The notes below the pieces were generated by a model. The model worked only from the letters and a program-made list of their open reading frames with translations, was not told the origin of the DNA and did no database searches. A program made the translations under genes and the position numbers. Positions 35,573-44,963 of a stretch of 64,000 nt of DNA are shown in pieces. Positions within the stretch are counted from its first letter, which is position 1, and the number at the start of each line of letters is the position of its first letter. Source of the stretch: an uncultured Prevotellaceae bacterium (GTDB lineage: Bacteria; Bacteroidota; Bacteroidia; Bacteroidales; Bacteroidaceae). The stretch spans positions 92,808 through 156,807 of the forward strand of contig OMRP01000004.1 in assembly GCA_900313615.1 (NCBI GenBank). The letters are read 5' to 3'.

Positions 35573-36625
35573 TCATTGCCCTTCCCTGAAAAAGTCCATC
35601 GCTTCCTCAATCTCTTCTTTCGTGGCACTCTGGTTGATGCGGATGTCGCCGATATTGCCTAAGAGTGTGAAATTGATGCGACCTCCCTCGTTTTTCTTGT
35701 CGTGCGTCATCAACTCCAAGAGGGTGGGATAGTCGTTGCAAGTGATGGGCAAAGTGCCATAGTAGTCGCCAATGAAACGGGAGGCTTGGCGTAGCAGCGA
35801 TGTGGGGAAGCCGCATTTTGCCACGCTGAGGTATAACTCCACCACCAGACCGAAGGCTACGGCGTAACCATGAAGGATAGGAGTCTTGCGCTGCATGGAC
35901 CACGACTCGAAAGCGTGGCCAATGGTGTGGCCGAGGTTGAGGGCCTTGCGGATACCTCGCTCCAAGGGATCGGCTTCCACGATGTCGGCCTTGACGGCCA
36001 CGGAACGGCCAATCATCTGCTGCAACTGTTCCATGTCGGGTGACTCCAACGGGAAAGTAATCAGTTCCTGCCACATGGCGGGAGTGCTCAACAATCCATG
36101 CTTGAGCATCTCGGTATAGCCACTGCGGATGTTCTCCGTATCGAGAGTCTTGAGGAAACGGGTGCTGAGCAACACCCGGTGGGCATCGCGAAATACACCC
36201 ACCTCGTTCTTCAAACCGTTGAAATTCACACCAGTCTTGCCACCCACCGAAGCGTCGACCATCGACAGCAATGTGGTAGGGATGTTGATGAAGGGGATAC
36301 CACGCTTGAAGGTGGCAGCAGCGAAACCACCAAGGTCGGTCACCATGCCACCACCGAGGTTGACGAGGCACGAATGGCGCGACGCACCGCCACGGCTCAA
36401 TGCACTCCACACTTCACTGAGCGATGCCACATCCTTATGGTCGTCGGTAGCGCCGATGGTGATACATTGCGCTTCGGCCATGCATGGCCAAGTCTGGATG
36501 AGAGGGAGACAGGCTTCCCTTGTATTGTCGTCGGTGAGCACAAACAATTTGTCGGGCTGGATGTCGGTAATGGCCTGTTGCAGGTCTTGTTCCAGTTGCT
36601 GTGTGATGATGACGTTCTCTAACAT
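35573..36625 (-). CDS. aroB: 3-dehydroquinate synthase
   Basis: Second step of the shikimate pathway, NAD- and zinc-dependent. The ATG at 36625 gives 350 residues; the longer open frame starting at a TTG at 36667 overlaps the -7 box (TACCTTTG, 36672-36665) and was rejected. Motifs: DDNTREACLP, VNLGGGMVTDLGGFAAATFK, PTTLLSMVDASVGGKTGVN (NAD and substrate loop) and LNLGHTIGHAFE (zinc His). Marks the return to core sequence after the accessory region. Confidence 0.95.
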   Translation of the reverse strand: MLENVIITQQLEQDLQQAITDIQPDKLFVLTDDNTREACLPLIQTWPCMAEAQCITIGATDDHKDVASLSEVWSALSRGGASRHSCLVNLGGGMVTDLGGFAAATFKRGIPFINIPTTLLSMVDASVGGKTGVNFNGLKNEVGVFRDAHRVLLSTRFLKTLDTENIRSGYTEMLKHGLLSTPAMWQELITFPLESPDMEQLQQMIGRSVAVKADIVEADPLERGIRKALNLGHTIGHAFESWSMQRKTPILHGYAVAFGLVVELYLSVAKCGFPTSLLRQASRFIGDYYGTLPITCNDYPTLLELMTHDKKNEGGRINFTLLGNIGDIRINQSATKEEIEEAMDFFREGQ

Positions 36626-36664
36626 GTGCGCGCTAAAATCAACGTGTGTAATAATAATTTGTGG

Positions 36665-36672
36665 CAAAGGTA
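36665..36672 (-). promoter_or_regulatory. -7 box of aroB
   Basis: TACCTTTG on the minus strand, 40 nt before the chosen ATG; no TTTG at -33. Confidence 0.45.
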
Positions 36673-36817
36673 GTGCATTTTTTGGTTATTCCATTCCCTT
36701 TGTTCGGATTTTGTGAGTTCACCTTTAATAAATCTAAAATTATGTGCATTTGTGTGGAAGTGTTTAAACTTTTTCCCATTTGCAACGTCATATCAACAAA
36801 TTTCAACCTATTTTTTG

Positions 36818-39800
36818 ATGAAACGATTATTGTTTTTAGCCATATGGGCTTGCCTGGGATTAGGTAGCATATGGGCACAACAACCGGAACAGACGCCTAC
36901 GCAAATCAGTGGTCGTATCTTGGATAAAGATACCCATGAGGGCGTGATGCAAGTGACCTTGCAGTTATTGCGACAAGACAGCACTTTTGTCGGTGGTGTA
37001 ATCAGTGACGAGGAAGGCAATTTTACACTGCCTGTCGACTCGGCTGGTCAGTACATCCTGCGCTTGACCAGTGTGGGTTATATTCCCTTGCTCAAAAATA
37101 TCAAAGTGCGACAAGGTGAGCAGATGGACCTCGGCGATGTCATCTTCCAGTCCGACGCCATCATGCTGAAGGGCACCACGGTGACTGGCCAAGCGGCTAA
37201 GGTGGTGGTGAAGGAGGATACTTTCATATATAATGCCTCGGCATATCGCACACCCGAAGGGTCTGCCATCGAGGAACTGGTGAAACGCTTGCCTGGCGCT
37301 CAAGTGGGCGATGATGGCAAGATTACCATCAATGGCAAGGAGGTGAAGAAAATAAAGGTCGACGGCAAGGAATTCATGACGGGCGACACGCAGACGGCAC
37401 TCAAGAACCTGCCTTCATCCATCGTTGATAGGGTGAGATCCTATGATGAGAAGAGTGACTTGGCACGTATCACCGGTATTGATGATGGTGAGGAAGAGAC
37501 CGTACTCGACTTCGGTATCAAACCGGGTATGAACAAAGGTCTGACGGGAAATGCCGACTTGGGTATAGGTACCAAAAAGAGGTATTCCGAACGATTGATG
37601 GCTGCCTACTTCAATAGTGATGTAAGGGTGATGCTCTTTGGCAATGCCAATAACACCAACGACATGGGATTCCCTGGCGGAGGTGGTGGACGGCGTTACG
37701 GTGCCAATCAGGATGGATTGAACCAGTCGAAAATGCTGGGTGTGAACTTCAACTATGTGGGTTCGGATAAATTGAAATGGGATGCCAGCGTGAGGTGGAA
37801 TCACCGTAACAGCGACGTGCTTGCCAATAGAGCATCGGAAAATTTTGTCAGCATCTCTAAATCATTTTCCAACTCTCTGAACCAGAGTTATAACCGCAAT
37901 AATTCCTGGAACGGACAAATGCGCATAGAATGGGAACCTGACACGATGACAAACATCATGTTCCGACCCTCTATCACTTATAGCACCAGCGATGGCACAC
38001 GCATACAACGTTCGGCGCAATTCAACGACAACCCCTATGATTATGTGGATAACCCACTCGACGATGAAGACATCGACAAGATGGCTGCACAGAATGTCAT
38101 GGTTAACACACAGAAGGATGGAAGCATTAGCTATGGGGAGAACACAAATGCCAATGCGATGATCCAATTCAACCGCAAACTTAACGACAAAGGAAGGAAC
38201 GTCACCCTGCGTACCGACCTGAGTTATGGCAAGAACGACAATACTCAACTCTCGGTGAGCGACGTTCATCTGTACCAGATAAAGAACTATCTGGGATTGG
38301 ATTCCACCTATCAGACCAATCGCTATAACACGACTCCGACGAAGAATTGGAGCTATGCTTTACAGGTTACTTATTCGGAACCCATCGCCAAAGCGATGTT
38401 CCTCCAGTTCAGCTACCGGTATCAATATCGCTACAACAAGAGTGACAGGGCAACTTACGACTTCAGCGATATGGGACTAGCTTTCTCCGAAGGACTGTCA
38501 CCAGGCTACCGTATGTGGGATGCATATCTCGCACGACTGACCAACCCCTTGGAAACATATCTTGACGAAGATTTGAGCCGCTTCTCTGAATACAAAAACT
38601 ACATCCATGAGTTACAGCTCACCTATCGTTGGATACAGCCCAATTTCCAACTCAATGCAGGATTCATGGTGCAACCGCAAAAGTCAAAATATACGCAAGA
38701 CTACCAAGGTGTGCATGTTGACATGGACCGCTCGGTAACCAACGTTTCGCCGATGATCAATTTCTTGTACCGATTCTCGAAACTGAGCAACCTGCGCATC
38801 AATTATCGTGGACGGTCAAGCCAACCCAACATGTCGGACTTGCTTGACATCACCGACGACTCCAACCCGCTAAATATCCAAAAGGGTAACCCGGGACTGA
38901 AGCCCTCGTTCACGCACACTATGAGGATTAACTACAACAACTATATTCAGTCGCACCAGCGGTCCATCATGGCATTCGGTAATTTGAATATTACTAGAAA
39001 CAGCATCAGTAATATGGTGACCTATGATGAGAACACGGGTGGACGAACCACGAGACCTGAAAATATCAATGGTAACTGGAGCACACAGTTGGGATTGATG
39101 TTCAACACATCTATTGACAGCACGGGTTATTGGAATGTCAATACTTTCACCAACTACAATTATAACCAAAGTGTGGGTTATCTGTCAATAGGCATGAATC
39201 AGGACTCTCAGCGTAACTATACTCGTACTACTACGTTGGGTGAACGATTGTCGACCAGCTTCCGTAACAGCTGGCTCGAAGTGGATTTGAATGGTGAATT
39301 GACCTATATGCATGCCCGCAACAAACTGCAGCCCAACAGCGACCTTGACACTTGGCAGTTCTCTTATGGTCTCAACCTCAATGTCTACTTGCCATGGGGT
39401 TCTTCGCTCTCCTCTGATATACACGAGAATTCACGCCGTGGATATAGCGATAAGTCGATGAATACCAATGAGTTGATTTGGAATGCTCAGTTGAGCCATT
39501 CGTTCATGAAGGGTAACCTGAGTGTCACGTTGCAGTTCTATGACATTCTGCACCAGCAGAGCAACCTGACTCGTTCTATCAATGCGATGATGCGTCAGGA
39601 TACCGAATACAACAGCATCAACCATTACGCCATGCTGCATGTCATCTATAAGTTCAATTTCTTCGGTGGCAAAGACCCGATGGAAGGTGGCCGACGCGGC
39701 ATGTATGGCGGTATGCCTGGTGGAGGCGGCTTCGGTGGCGGCGGTGGTCGTCCTGGCGGTGGTCGTCCCGGTGGCGGTCGTCCCGGCGGTGGTGGCGGCT

Positions 39801-39853
39801 TCGGCGGCGGAGGTGGCTTCGGTGGCGGAGGCTTCGGCGGCGGACGCTTCTAA
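36818..39853 (+). CDS. TonB-dependent-receptor-like outer-membrane beta-barrel protein with glycine-rich tail
   Basis: From the ATG at 36818 (1,011 residues), chosen because it begins a signal peptide (KRLLFLAIWACLGLGSIWAQ); the open frame starts 35 codons earlier. Layout: carboxypeptidase-like regulatory domain (ISGRILDKDTHEGVMQVTL, about 25-110), a plug-like region (ITINGKEVKKIKVDGKEF) and a large barrel with repeated NNTND, RYQYRYNKSD and YSTSDGTR type strands. The last 55 residues are almost only Gly with Arg, Pro and Phe, ending GGGRF. Substrate unknown; no SusD-like partner is adjacent. Confidence 0.9.
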   Translation: MKRLLFLAIWACLGLGSIWAQQPEQTPTQISGRILDKDTHEGVMQVTLQLLRQDSTFVGGVISDEEGNFTLPVDSAGQYILRLTSVGYIPLLKNIKVRQGEQMDLGDVIFQSDAIMLKGTTVTGQAAKVVVKEDTFIYNASAYRTPEGSAIEELVKRLPGAQVGDDGKITINGKEVKKIKVDGKEFMTGDTQTALKNLPSSIVDRVRSYDEKSDLARITGIDDGEEETVLDFGIKPGMNKGLTGNADLGIGTKKRYSERLMAAYFNSDVRVMLFGNANNTNDMGFPGGGGGRRYGANQDGLNQSKMLGVNFNYVGSDKLKWDASVRWNHRNSDVLANRASENFVSISKSFSNSLNQSYNRNNSWNGQMRIEWEPDTMTNIMFRPSITYSTSDGTRIQRSAQFNDNPYDYVDNPLDDEDIDKMAAQNVMVNTQKDGSISYGENTNANAMIQFNRKLNDKGRNVTLRTDLSYGKNDNTQLSVSDVHLYQIKNYLGLDSTYQTNRYNTTPTKNWSYALQVTYSEPIAKAMFLQFSYRYQYRYNKSDRATYDFSDMGLAFSEGLSPGYRMWDAYLARLTNPLETYLDEDLSRFSEYKNYIHELQLTYRWIQPNFQLNAGFMVQPQKSKYTQDYQGVHVDMDRSVTNVSPMINFLYRFSKLSNLRINYRGRSSQPNMSDLLDITDDSNPLNIQKGNPGLKPSFTHTMRINYNNYIQSHQRSIMAFGNLNITRNSISNMVTYDENTGGRTTRPENINGNWSTQLGLMFNTSIDSTGYWNVNTFTNYNYNQSVGYLSIGMNQDSQRNYTRTTTLGERLSTSFRNSWLEVDLNGELTYMHARNKLQPNSDLDTWQFSYGLNLNVYLPWGSSLSSDIHENSRRGYSDKSMNTNELIWNAQLSHSFMKGNLSVTLQFYDILHQQSNLTRSINAMMRQDTEYNSINHYAMLHVIYKFNFFGGKDPMEGGRRGMYGGMPGGGGFGGGGGRPGGGRPGGGRPGGGGGFGGGGGFGGGGFGGGRF

Positions 39854-39897
39854 ACAACGAAATCAATAGGTTTAGTTCACATATATTTTTCAAAAAG

Positions 39898-39955
39898 ATT
39901 GTCGCTTCGCAAAGAAGAATCAAGCATCCTTCAAAGCGAAGCGACAATTATTTTT
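39898..39955. terminator. bidirectional terminator
   Basis: 13-bp perfect stem attgtcgcttcgc (39898-39910) and gcgaagcgacaat (39936-39948), followed by tattttt on plus and CTTTTTG on minus. Lies between the convergent barrel gene and purN. Confidence 0.85.
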
Positions 39956-39987
39956 ATTACACCCTTTCTCCTTTATCCCCTCATTTC

Positions 39988-40026
39988 TACTTTTTACTTT
40001 TTTACCCTTTTACCTTTTTACCTTTC
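39988..40026 (-). repeat. heptamer-like tract (gtaaaaa)n downstream of purN
   Basis: On the minus strand it reads ggtaaaaaggtaaaagggta and then gtaaaaaagtaaaaagtag. The purN stop codon is inside the first unit. Same unit and relative orientation as the tract after ruvA. Confidence 0.65.
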
Positions 40027-40590
40027 TCCCATTACCACTTCCTCTATCACACGGGGGAAGTGTTCCATCTCCAGCACATGCTCACGGGCGGCAATGTCGT
40101 CGGGAGTGTCGTCGGGCTGTAGTGGCGTGTGGAATTGGGCGATAATCTCTCCACCATCGCAAATGTTACTTACCCAATGCACTGTCATGCCTGTCTCGCT
40201 GTCGCCGGCGGCTTTCACGGCTTCATGCACATGCATGCCCCACATCCCCTTGCCGCCATATTTGGGAAGCAACGATGGGTGGATGTTGATGATGGCATGA
40301 GGGTAGGCTTCCAGCAGAAAATCGGGCACCATCAGCAGGAATCCCGCCAGCACGATGAAGTCCACATGGTGTTCCTCTAGCAGGGGCAGCACCTTTTCTG
40401 GACTGTTGAATGCGCTCTTCGGCACCACGCAGGTGGGAACACCCAAGCGACGGGCTCGTTCGAGCACGAAAGCGTCGGACTTGTTGCAAAGCACTAAGGT
40501 CACGGCGATGTGCTCGTGCCCTTGGAAATAACGGATGATGTTCTCGCAGTTAGTACCACTGCCAGAAGCGAATATGGCTAAATTCTTCAT
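40018..40590 (-). CDS. purN: phosphoribosylglycinamide formyltransferase
   Basis: Transfers formyl from 10-formyl-THF to GAR in purine synthesis. The 190 residues include the phosphate loop FASGSGTNCENII, the catalytic Asn-His pair in INIHPSLLPKYGG and the Asp in NICDGGEII. Length is normal. The start overlaps the upstream S4 gene by 4 nt. Confidence 0.94.
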   Translation of the reverse strand: MKNLAIFASGSGTNCENIIRYFQGHEHIAVTLVLCNKSDAFVLERARRLGVPTCVVPKSAFNSPEKVLPLLEEHHVDFIVLAGFLLMVPDFLLEAYPHAIINIHPSLLPKYGGKGMWGMHVHEAVKAAGDSETGMTVHWVSNICDGGEIIAQFHTPLQPDDTPDDIAAREHVLEMEHFPRVIEEVVMGER

Positions 40591-41000
40591 TCTTCTTCCT
40601 CTTCAAAGTCGTCGAAACCAAACATCACGGGGTCGATGAACGCGTCCATCTGTCGGCGGTCTTTCTTCGTGGGACGACCGGTGCCGCGTGCACGGTCAAC
40701 AAAACCGCTGATGCGACTCATCTCCAACAACTCGTATTGTTTGGGGTCGGTGACATTCTCGTAAATCTCAGGTAGTAGTTTGGCGCCTACACGCATCTCT
40801 ATGCATTTCAGCACACGGAAACTGTAGGTTACAGGCGGCTTGCGCACATCGATGATATCGCCTTCCTTAATCAGACGCGATGGTTTGACATTCATCCCGC
40901 CCATCATTACACGTCCGTTCTTGCAGGCGTCGGCGGCCAACGAACGGGTCTTGAAGATACGGGCCGACCACAGCCATTTGTCTATCCTTGCTTCTGCCAT
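40587..41000 (-). CDS. hslR: S4-domain RNA-binding protein, Hsp15 type
   Basis: A 137-residue protein with an N-terminal S4 domain (RIDKWLWSARIFKTRSLAAD, then NGRVMMGG and EGDIIDVR). In E. coli Hsp15 binds stalled 50S subunits carrying a nascent chain. Sitting directly after pth (peptidyl-tRNA hydrolase) and rplY supports a ribosome-rescue role. The C-terminus is a basic patch (GTGRPTKKDRRQM) followed by an acidic tail (DDFEEEEE). Overlaps purN by 4 nt. Confidence 0.88.
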   Translation of the reverse strand: MAEARIDKWLWSARIFKTRSLAADACKNGRVMMGGMNVKPSRLIKEGDIIDVRKPPVTYSFRVLKCIEMRVGAKLLPEIYENVTDPKQYELLEMSRISGFVDRARGTGRPTKKDRRQMDAFIDPVMFGFDDFEEEEE

Positions 41001-41024
41001 CGTAGTTGCCTTTTTGTTGGCTGT

Positions 41025-41627
41025 CTATTCACCCTCTTTGGGAATGGATGGGGGAGGGGTCACTTTTTTCCTATTGAACTGGTTCATGGTAATATCCACC
41101 CCTGCGAGCACGAAACTCTTGATAATCTCCACTGAGGTGTCAATCACGGGCTGCAGCACCTGGCGCTCCTCGGAAGAGAAGTCGCCCAGCACGAAGTTTA
41201 CCTGGCTGCCCTGGGGGTAATTATCGCCGATGCCCACGCGCAGACGGGCATAGCCCTGACCGATGAGTTGCTGGATATGACCCAGACCATTGTGGGTGCC
41301 CGCAGAACCGCGCCCCTTCAGACGGAAGGTGCCCAAAGGCAAGGCAAGGTCGTCGACGACCACCAACAGACGGCTCTCGTCGATATTCTCCTTGTTCAGC
41401 CAGTAGCGAACGGCATTGCCGCTCAGGTTCATATAGGTGGTGGGCTTCAGCAAAAAGAGTTTGCGGCCGCGAACAGACGTCTCGGCCACAAAGCCATACC
41501 TACGGTCGGAAAATACGACATTGGACGCCTTGGCAAAGGCGTCCAATACCATATATCCAACGTTGTGGCGGGTATCGGCATATTCCATGCCGGGGTTGCC
41601 CAGCCCCACAATGAGATACTTGTCCAT
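41025..41627 (-). CDS. pth: peptidyl-tRNA hydrolase
   Basis: Releases peptidyl-tRNA dropped from the ribosome. The 200 residues show VGLGNPGMEYADTRHNVGY with the catalytic His, FLLKPTTYMNLSG and DDLALPLGTFRLKGRGSAGT. It starts 8 nt after the rplY stop, an arrangement (L25 then Pth) common in bacteria. Confidence 0.96.
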   Translation of the reverse strand: MDKYLIVGLGNPGMEYADTRHNVGYMVLDAFAKASNVVFSDRRYGFVAETSVRGRKLFLLKPTTYMNLSGNAVRYWLNKENIDESRLLVVVDDLALPLGTFRLKGRGSAGTHNGLGHIQQLIGQGYARLRVGIGDNYPQGSQVNFVLGDFSSEERQVLQPVIDTSVEIIKSFVLAGVDITMNQFNRKKVTPPPSIPKEGE

Positions 41628-41635
41628 GGAGGGTG

Positions 41636-42247
41636 TTATTCAGCAGCTTCCTCTTCGCCTTCAGTAGCAGCGGCCAAAGAAGCGTTGCGCGTCATCTTGA
41701 TGGAGCAGACAATCACTTCCTTCGGAGTGGCTATCTCCAGACCTTCGAAACTCAGCTCGCCCACCTTGATGCTCTTGCCAATACGCAGATTGGTAACGTC
41801 GACATCGAGGAATTCGGGAATCTGCTTGTAAGGAGCGGTGACATTGATCTTGCGAATCGACAGGTTCATCCTACCACCGTCGCGCACACCCTGAGCCAGA
41901 CCGTTCAGACGGACAGGGATACCAATGGTGATGGGCTTCGTCTCATTCACCTCGAAGAAGTCGATGTGGACGATAGCGTCGGTCACCGGGTGGAACTGCA
42001 ACTCTTTCAGTACAGCGGTATGAAGTTCACCGTCGATGTTCAGTTTAACCACATAGATGTGGGGGGTGTAAACCACCTTGCGAAGGTCGGTTGCCAAAAT
42101 GGCAAAAGACAGAGCCTCAGGCAGACCGTCGGCGTTTTTCTTCTCGCCATACAAGTTGCAGGGCACATAACCTTCTTTTCTCAACAGTCGAGTGGCTTTC
42201 TTGCCAACATCGGTTCTTTTCTTACCGTTTACGCTAATTTCTTTCAT
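41636..42247 (-). CDS. rplY: 50S ribosomal protein L25 (CTC form)
   Basis: 5S rRNA-binding ribosomal protein. The 203 residues contain the N-terminal L25 domain (GKKATRLLRKEGYVPCNLYG) and the C-terminal TL5/CTC beta domain (IGIPVRLNGLAQGVRDGG), ending in an acidic tail (EGEEEAAE). First gene of the rplY-pth-hslR-purN operon, with a consensus promoter at 42328-42359. Confidence 0.95.
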   Translation of the reverse strand: MKEISVNGKKRTDVGKKATRLLRKEGYVPCNLYGEKKNADGLPEALSFAILATDLRKVVYTPHIYVVKLNIDGELHTAVLKELQFHPVTDAIVHIDFFEVNETKPITIGIPVRLNGLAQGVRDGGRMNLSIRKINVTAPYKQIPEFLDVDVTNLRIGKSIKVGELSFEGLEIATPKEVIVCSIKMTRNASLAAATEGEEEAAE

Positions 42248-42327
42248 AATAGTTTGGTGTTACTCTAAATTAAGTGAATAAATCTTTTGCCTAATTCGCC
42301 ATCACACAGATGCTCAAAAAAGCGCGG

Positions 42328-42359
42328 CAAAGGTACGCTTTTTATTCCAAACCCACAAA
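42328..42359 (-). promoter_or_regulatory. promoter of the rplY operon
   Basis: On the minus strand: TTTG (42359-42356), a 20-nt spacer, TACCTTTG (42335-42328). Leader about 74 nt. Confidence 0.75.
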
Positions 42360-42395
42360 AAAACCTCAAAAAATAATAGAAAATCAACGCTTTTT

Positions 42396-42427
42396 CTTGC
42401 AAGGTAAGTGGAAAATTGCTATTTTTG
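42396..42427 (+). promoter_or_regulatory. promoter of the nusB operon
   Basis: CTTG (42396-42399, one mismatch to TTTG), a 20-nt spacer, TATTTTTG (42420-42427), 58 nt before nusB. Confidence 0.55.
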
Positions 42428-42484
42428 CAAAAATTATTACACCCTAATTCCAGGAAAAGACCTTTATAAAAGCACACAAACAAC

Positions 42485-43441
42485 ATGATTAATAGGGAAT
42501 TGATAAGAATAAAAATCGTTCAGTTAACCTACGCATACTATCAGAACGGACACAAAAACATGAGCCATGCGGAGAAAGAACTGATGTTCAGTCTATCAAA
42601 AGCGTACGACCTCTATAATATGCTTTTGATGCTCATCGTGGCTGTAAACAAAGAGATGCGCAAAAAACTGGAAATACTCTCAAATAGGGCGGAAAGGGAA
42701 GGCACACAGCCTCCTTCGTTCAAATTCGTAGACAACAGGTTTGCCCTGCAACTGGAAGAAAACCATATGCTGGCTGCTTTCAAGGAGAGTAGCAAAATGT
42801 CTTGGGACGACGATACGGAATTCGTGAGAAAACTGGTTAAGAACATTGAACAGAGCCAAGTGTACCAGGACTACATGGAAGAGGAGGAAGACAACTATGA
42901 GATAGACCGCGAGGTATGGAGAAAACTCTATAAGATGTTCATTCAGGAAAACGACGAACTGGATGGCATCCTCGAGGAGAAGAGTCTATATTGGAACGAT
43001 GACAAAGAGGTGGTCGACACCTTCGTCTTGAAAACCATCAAGCGTTTCAACCCCAAAGCGGCGGGAAAGCAAGAACTGCTGCCGGAATACAAAGATGAGG
43101 AGGACAAGGATTTTGCCTCGAAACTATTCCGCTCCACCATCCTCAAGGCCGACACCTACCAGAAGTATATGAGCGACGCGTCGCGCAACTGGGATTTCTC
43201 TCGATTGGCATATATGGATGTGGTCATCATGCAGATAGCCATTGCGGAAATGCTTTCCTTCCCCAATATCCCCGTGAGCGTCACCATCAATGAATATGTC
43301 GACTTGGCGAAACTCTACAGCACGCCCAAGAGCGGTGGTTACATCAACGGGATGCTCGATGCCATAGCACGACACCTCCACGACGCAGGCTTGCTGCTCA
43401 AGCCCGTCCCGGAAAGGAAGGAAGACAATATGAATATCTAG
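42485..43441 (+). CDS. nusB: transcription antitermination factor NusB, long Bacteroidetes form
   Basis: At 318 residues this is more than twice the E. coli protein. The canonical NusB fold is the C-terminal third (FRSTILKADTYQKYM to VSVTINEYVDLAKLYSTPKS then GGYINGMLDAI, about 210-305). The N-terminal 200 residues are helical and charged (ELMFSLSKAYDLYNMLLMLI) and form an extra domain typical of this phylum. NusB with NusE binds boxA to allow rRNA read-through. yajC follows after 81 nt. Confidence 0.93.
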   Translation: MINRELIRIKIVQLTYAYYQNGHKNMSHAEKELMFSLSKAYDLYNMLLMLIVAVNKEMRKKLEILSNRAEREGTQPPSFKFVDNRFALQLEENHMLAAFKESSKMSWDDDTEFVRKLVKNIEQSQVYQDYMEEEEDNYEIDREVWRKLYKMFIQENDELDGILEEKSLYWNDDKEVVDTFVLKTIKRFNPKAAGKQELLPEYKDEEDKDFASKLFRSTILKADTYQKYMSDASRNWDFSRLAYMDVVIMQIAIAEMLSFPNIPVSVTINEYVDLAKLYSTPKSGGYINGMLDAIARHLHDAGLLLKPVPERKEDNMNI

Positions 43442-43522
43442 AAAGTCTGGTATATCTAGATGGTCTAGGTTAGGAATCTAAACCCATAGATTATCCAATC
43501 ATTTAACAACAAATAAAAAGCA

Positions 43523-43864
43523 ATGAGTACAGCAATCCTTTTGGCGGCGCAAGAAGCCGCTCAGCAACCTCAAGGTGGAGGCATGGGCTTCCTCATCATG
43601 ATGGTGGCCATCTTTGCCATCATGTGGTTCTTCATGATTCGTCCGCAGCAGAAAAAACAGAAAGAGATACGTAATTTTCAAAACCAGTTGCAGTCGGGTG
43701 CCCGTGTGGTCACAGGCGGTGGCATATACGGCACGGTGAAACATATCGACCTTGAGACCAACAAGGTAGAGGTGGAGATTGCCCACGGTGTGGTCATCGA
43801 AGTAGACAAGTCGTATGTCTATGCTGATGCTTCTGCTTCACAGATGCAGAAAGAAGTGAAGTAA
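43523..43864 (+). CDS. yajC: preprotein translocase accessory subunit YajC
   Basis: A 113-residue protein with one transmembrane helix (MGFLIMMVAIFAIMWFFMI, about 21-39), the RPQQKKQKE motif directly after it, and a small beta domain (ARVVTGGGIYGTVKHID). Works with SecDF at the inner membrane. Second gene of the nusB-yajC-ybbR-coaE group. Confidence 0.95.
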   Translation: MSTAILLAAQEAAQQPQGGGMGFLIMMVAIFAIMWFFMIRPQQKKQKEIRNFQNQLQSGARVVTGGGIYGTVKHIDLETNKVEVEIAHGVVIEVDKSYVYADASASQMQKEVK

Positions 43865-43982
43865 TTCTTCTGTTCAAGAAAACCATTCTTTTATACACTC
43901 TCGTTCGGGAGTTCATACGTTACCCTGAAGGGGCGAGTTCATCTGGCCTATCGGGGACAAGAATAAGAAATTTGGAACCTTG

Positions 43983-44963
43983 ATGAATTTTTCGTTCCGA
44001 CGACTATTCAGCCACTTCAGGAACTTCTTATTGCGACTGCTAAATAAGGAGTTTCTGATTTTCTTGTTTTTCCTGGCTCTCAGTGGGGTATTTTGGTTAA
44101 TCACCACGATGAATGAGGTCTTGGAAAAAGAAGTGGCCGTTCCCGTGCAAATTGTCAATGTGCCAGACAATATCGTGCTCACGAGCGAACTGCAGGATAC
44201 CATCAGGGTGACACTCCGCGACAAAGGCTATGTCATGGCGGCCTATTGGTTCACCGACCATTTGCAACCGCTGAAAATCAATTTCAGCAACTATTCCAAG
44301 ACCGACGGGCATGGCGTGGTGACGGGGGCGGAACTGATGCGACTCGTCAGGCAACAACTGTATAAATCGACGGAGGTACGGTCAGTAAAACCAGAAAAGA
44401 TTGAGCTTTTTTTCAACCATGGCCTGCATAAGAAAGTGCCTGTGATGTTCCGTGGGAAGATAGGGGCGGCACAAAACTATTTCATCACACAGACCAAACT
44501 GGTGCCCGACAGTGTTGACGTGTATGCCACAAACGATATGCTGAATAGCATCACTTTCGTCACCACTGAATATACGAGTCGCGAAAAAGTGTCGACATCG
44601 GAGAAGAAACAGGTGTCGCTGCAGAAAAAGAACGGCGTGAAAATGGTGCCTGATGCCGTGTCGTTGGAGATAGAGGCCGATGTGCTCACCGAGAGTACTG
44701 TCGAGGTGCCTGTGGTGGCTGTCAATATGCCCGAGGGCAAGGTTCTTAGAACTTTCCCCTCACAGGTGAAGGTGCGTTACGTGGTGGGTAGCCAGTTGGT
44801 CGACCAGGTCTTCCCCAGTGGTTTCCGCGTCGAGGCTGACTATCGTGATTTGCAGGATGAAAAATCCGACAAATGCACGCTCCGTCTGGTGGCAAAACCA
44901 GAATTGGTTATCAGGGCTTCGCTGGAAATAGAACAAGTGGACTATCTCATTGAACAGCAATGA
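43983..44963 (+). CDS. YbbR-domain (CdaR-like) membrane-anchored protein
   Basis: A 326-residue protein with an N-terminal anchor (FLIFLFFLALSGVFWLI, about 20-36) and extracytoplasmic YbbR-like repeats (FNHGLHKKVPVMFRGK, VSLEIEADVLTESTVEVPVV). YbbR domains occur next to diadenylate cyclase in Firmicutes; in Bacteroidetes the protein is encoded between yajC and coaE, as here. ATG at 43983 was chosen over an in-frame TTG one codon earlier. Overlaps coaE by 4 nt. Confidence 0.88.
   Translation: MNFSFRRLFSHFRNFLLRLLNKEFLIFLFFLALSGVFWLITTMNEVLEKEVAVPVQIVNVPDNIVLTSELQDTIRVTLRDKGYVMAAYWFTDHLQPLKINFSNYSKTDGHGVVTGAELMRLVRQQLYKSTEVRSVKPEKIELFFNHGLHKKVPVMFRGKIGAAQNYFITQTKLVPDSVDVYATNDMLNSITFVTTEYTSREKVSTSEKKQVSLQKKNGVKMVPDAVSLEIEADVLTESTVEVPVVAVNMPEGKVLRTFPSQVKVRYVVGSQLVDQVFPSGFRVEADYRDLQDEKSDKCTLRLVAKPELVIRASLEIEQVDYLIEQQ

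Noticed and set aside
36626-36667. TTG start giving aroB 14 more residues
   Set aside because: The TTG lies inside the -7 promoter box, so the transcript would not contain it.
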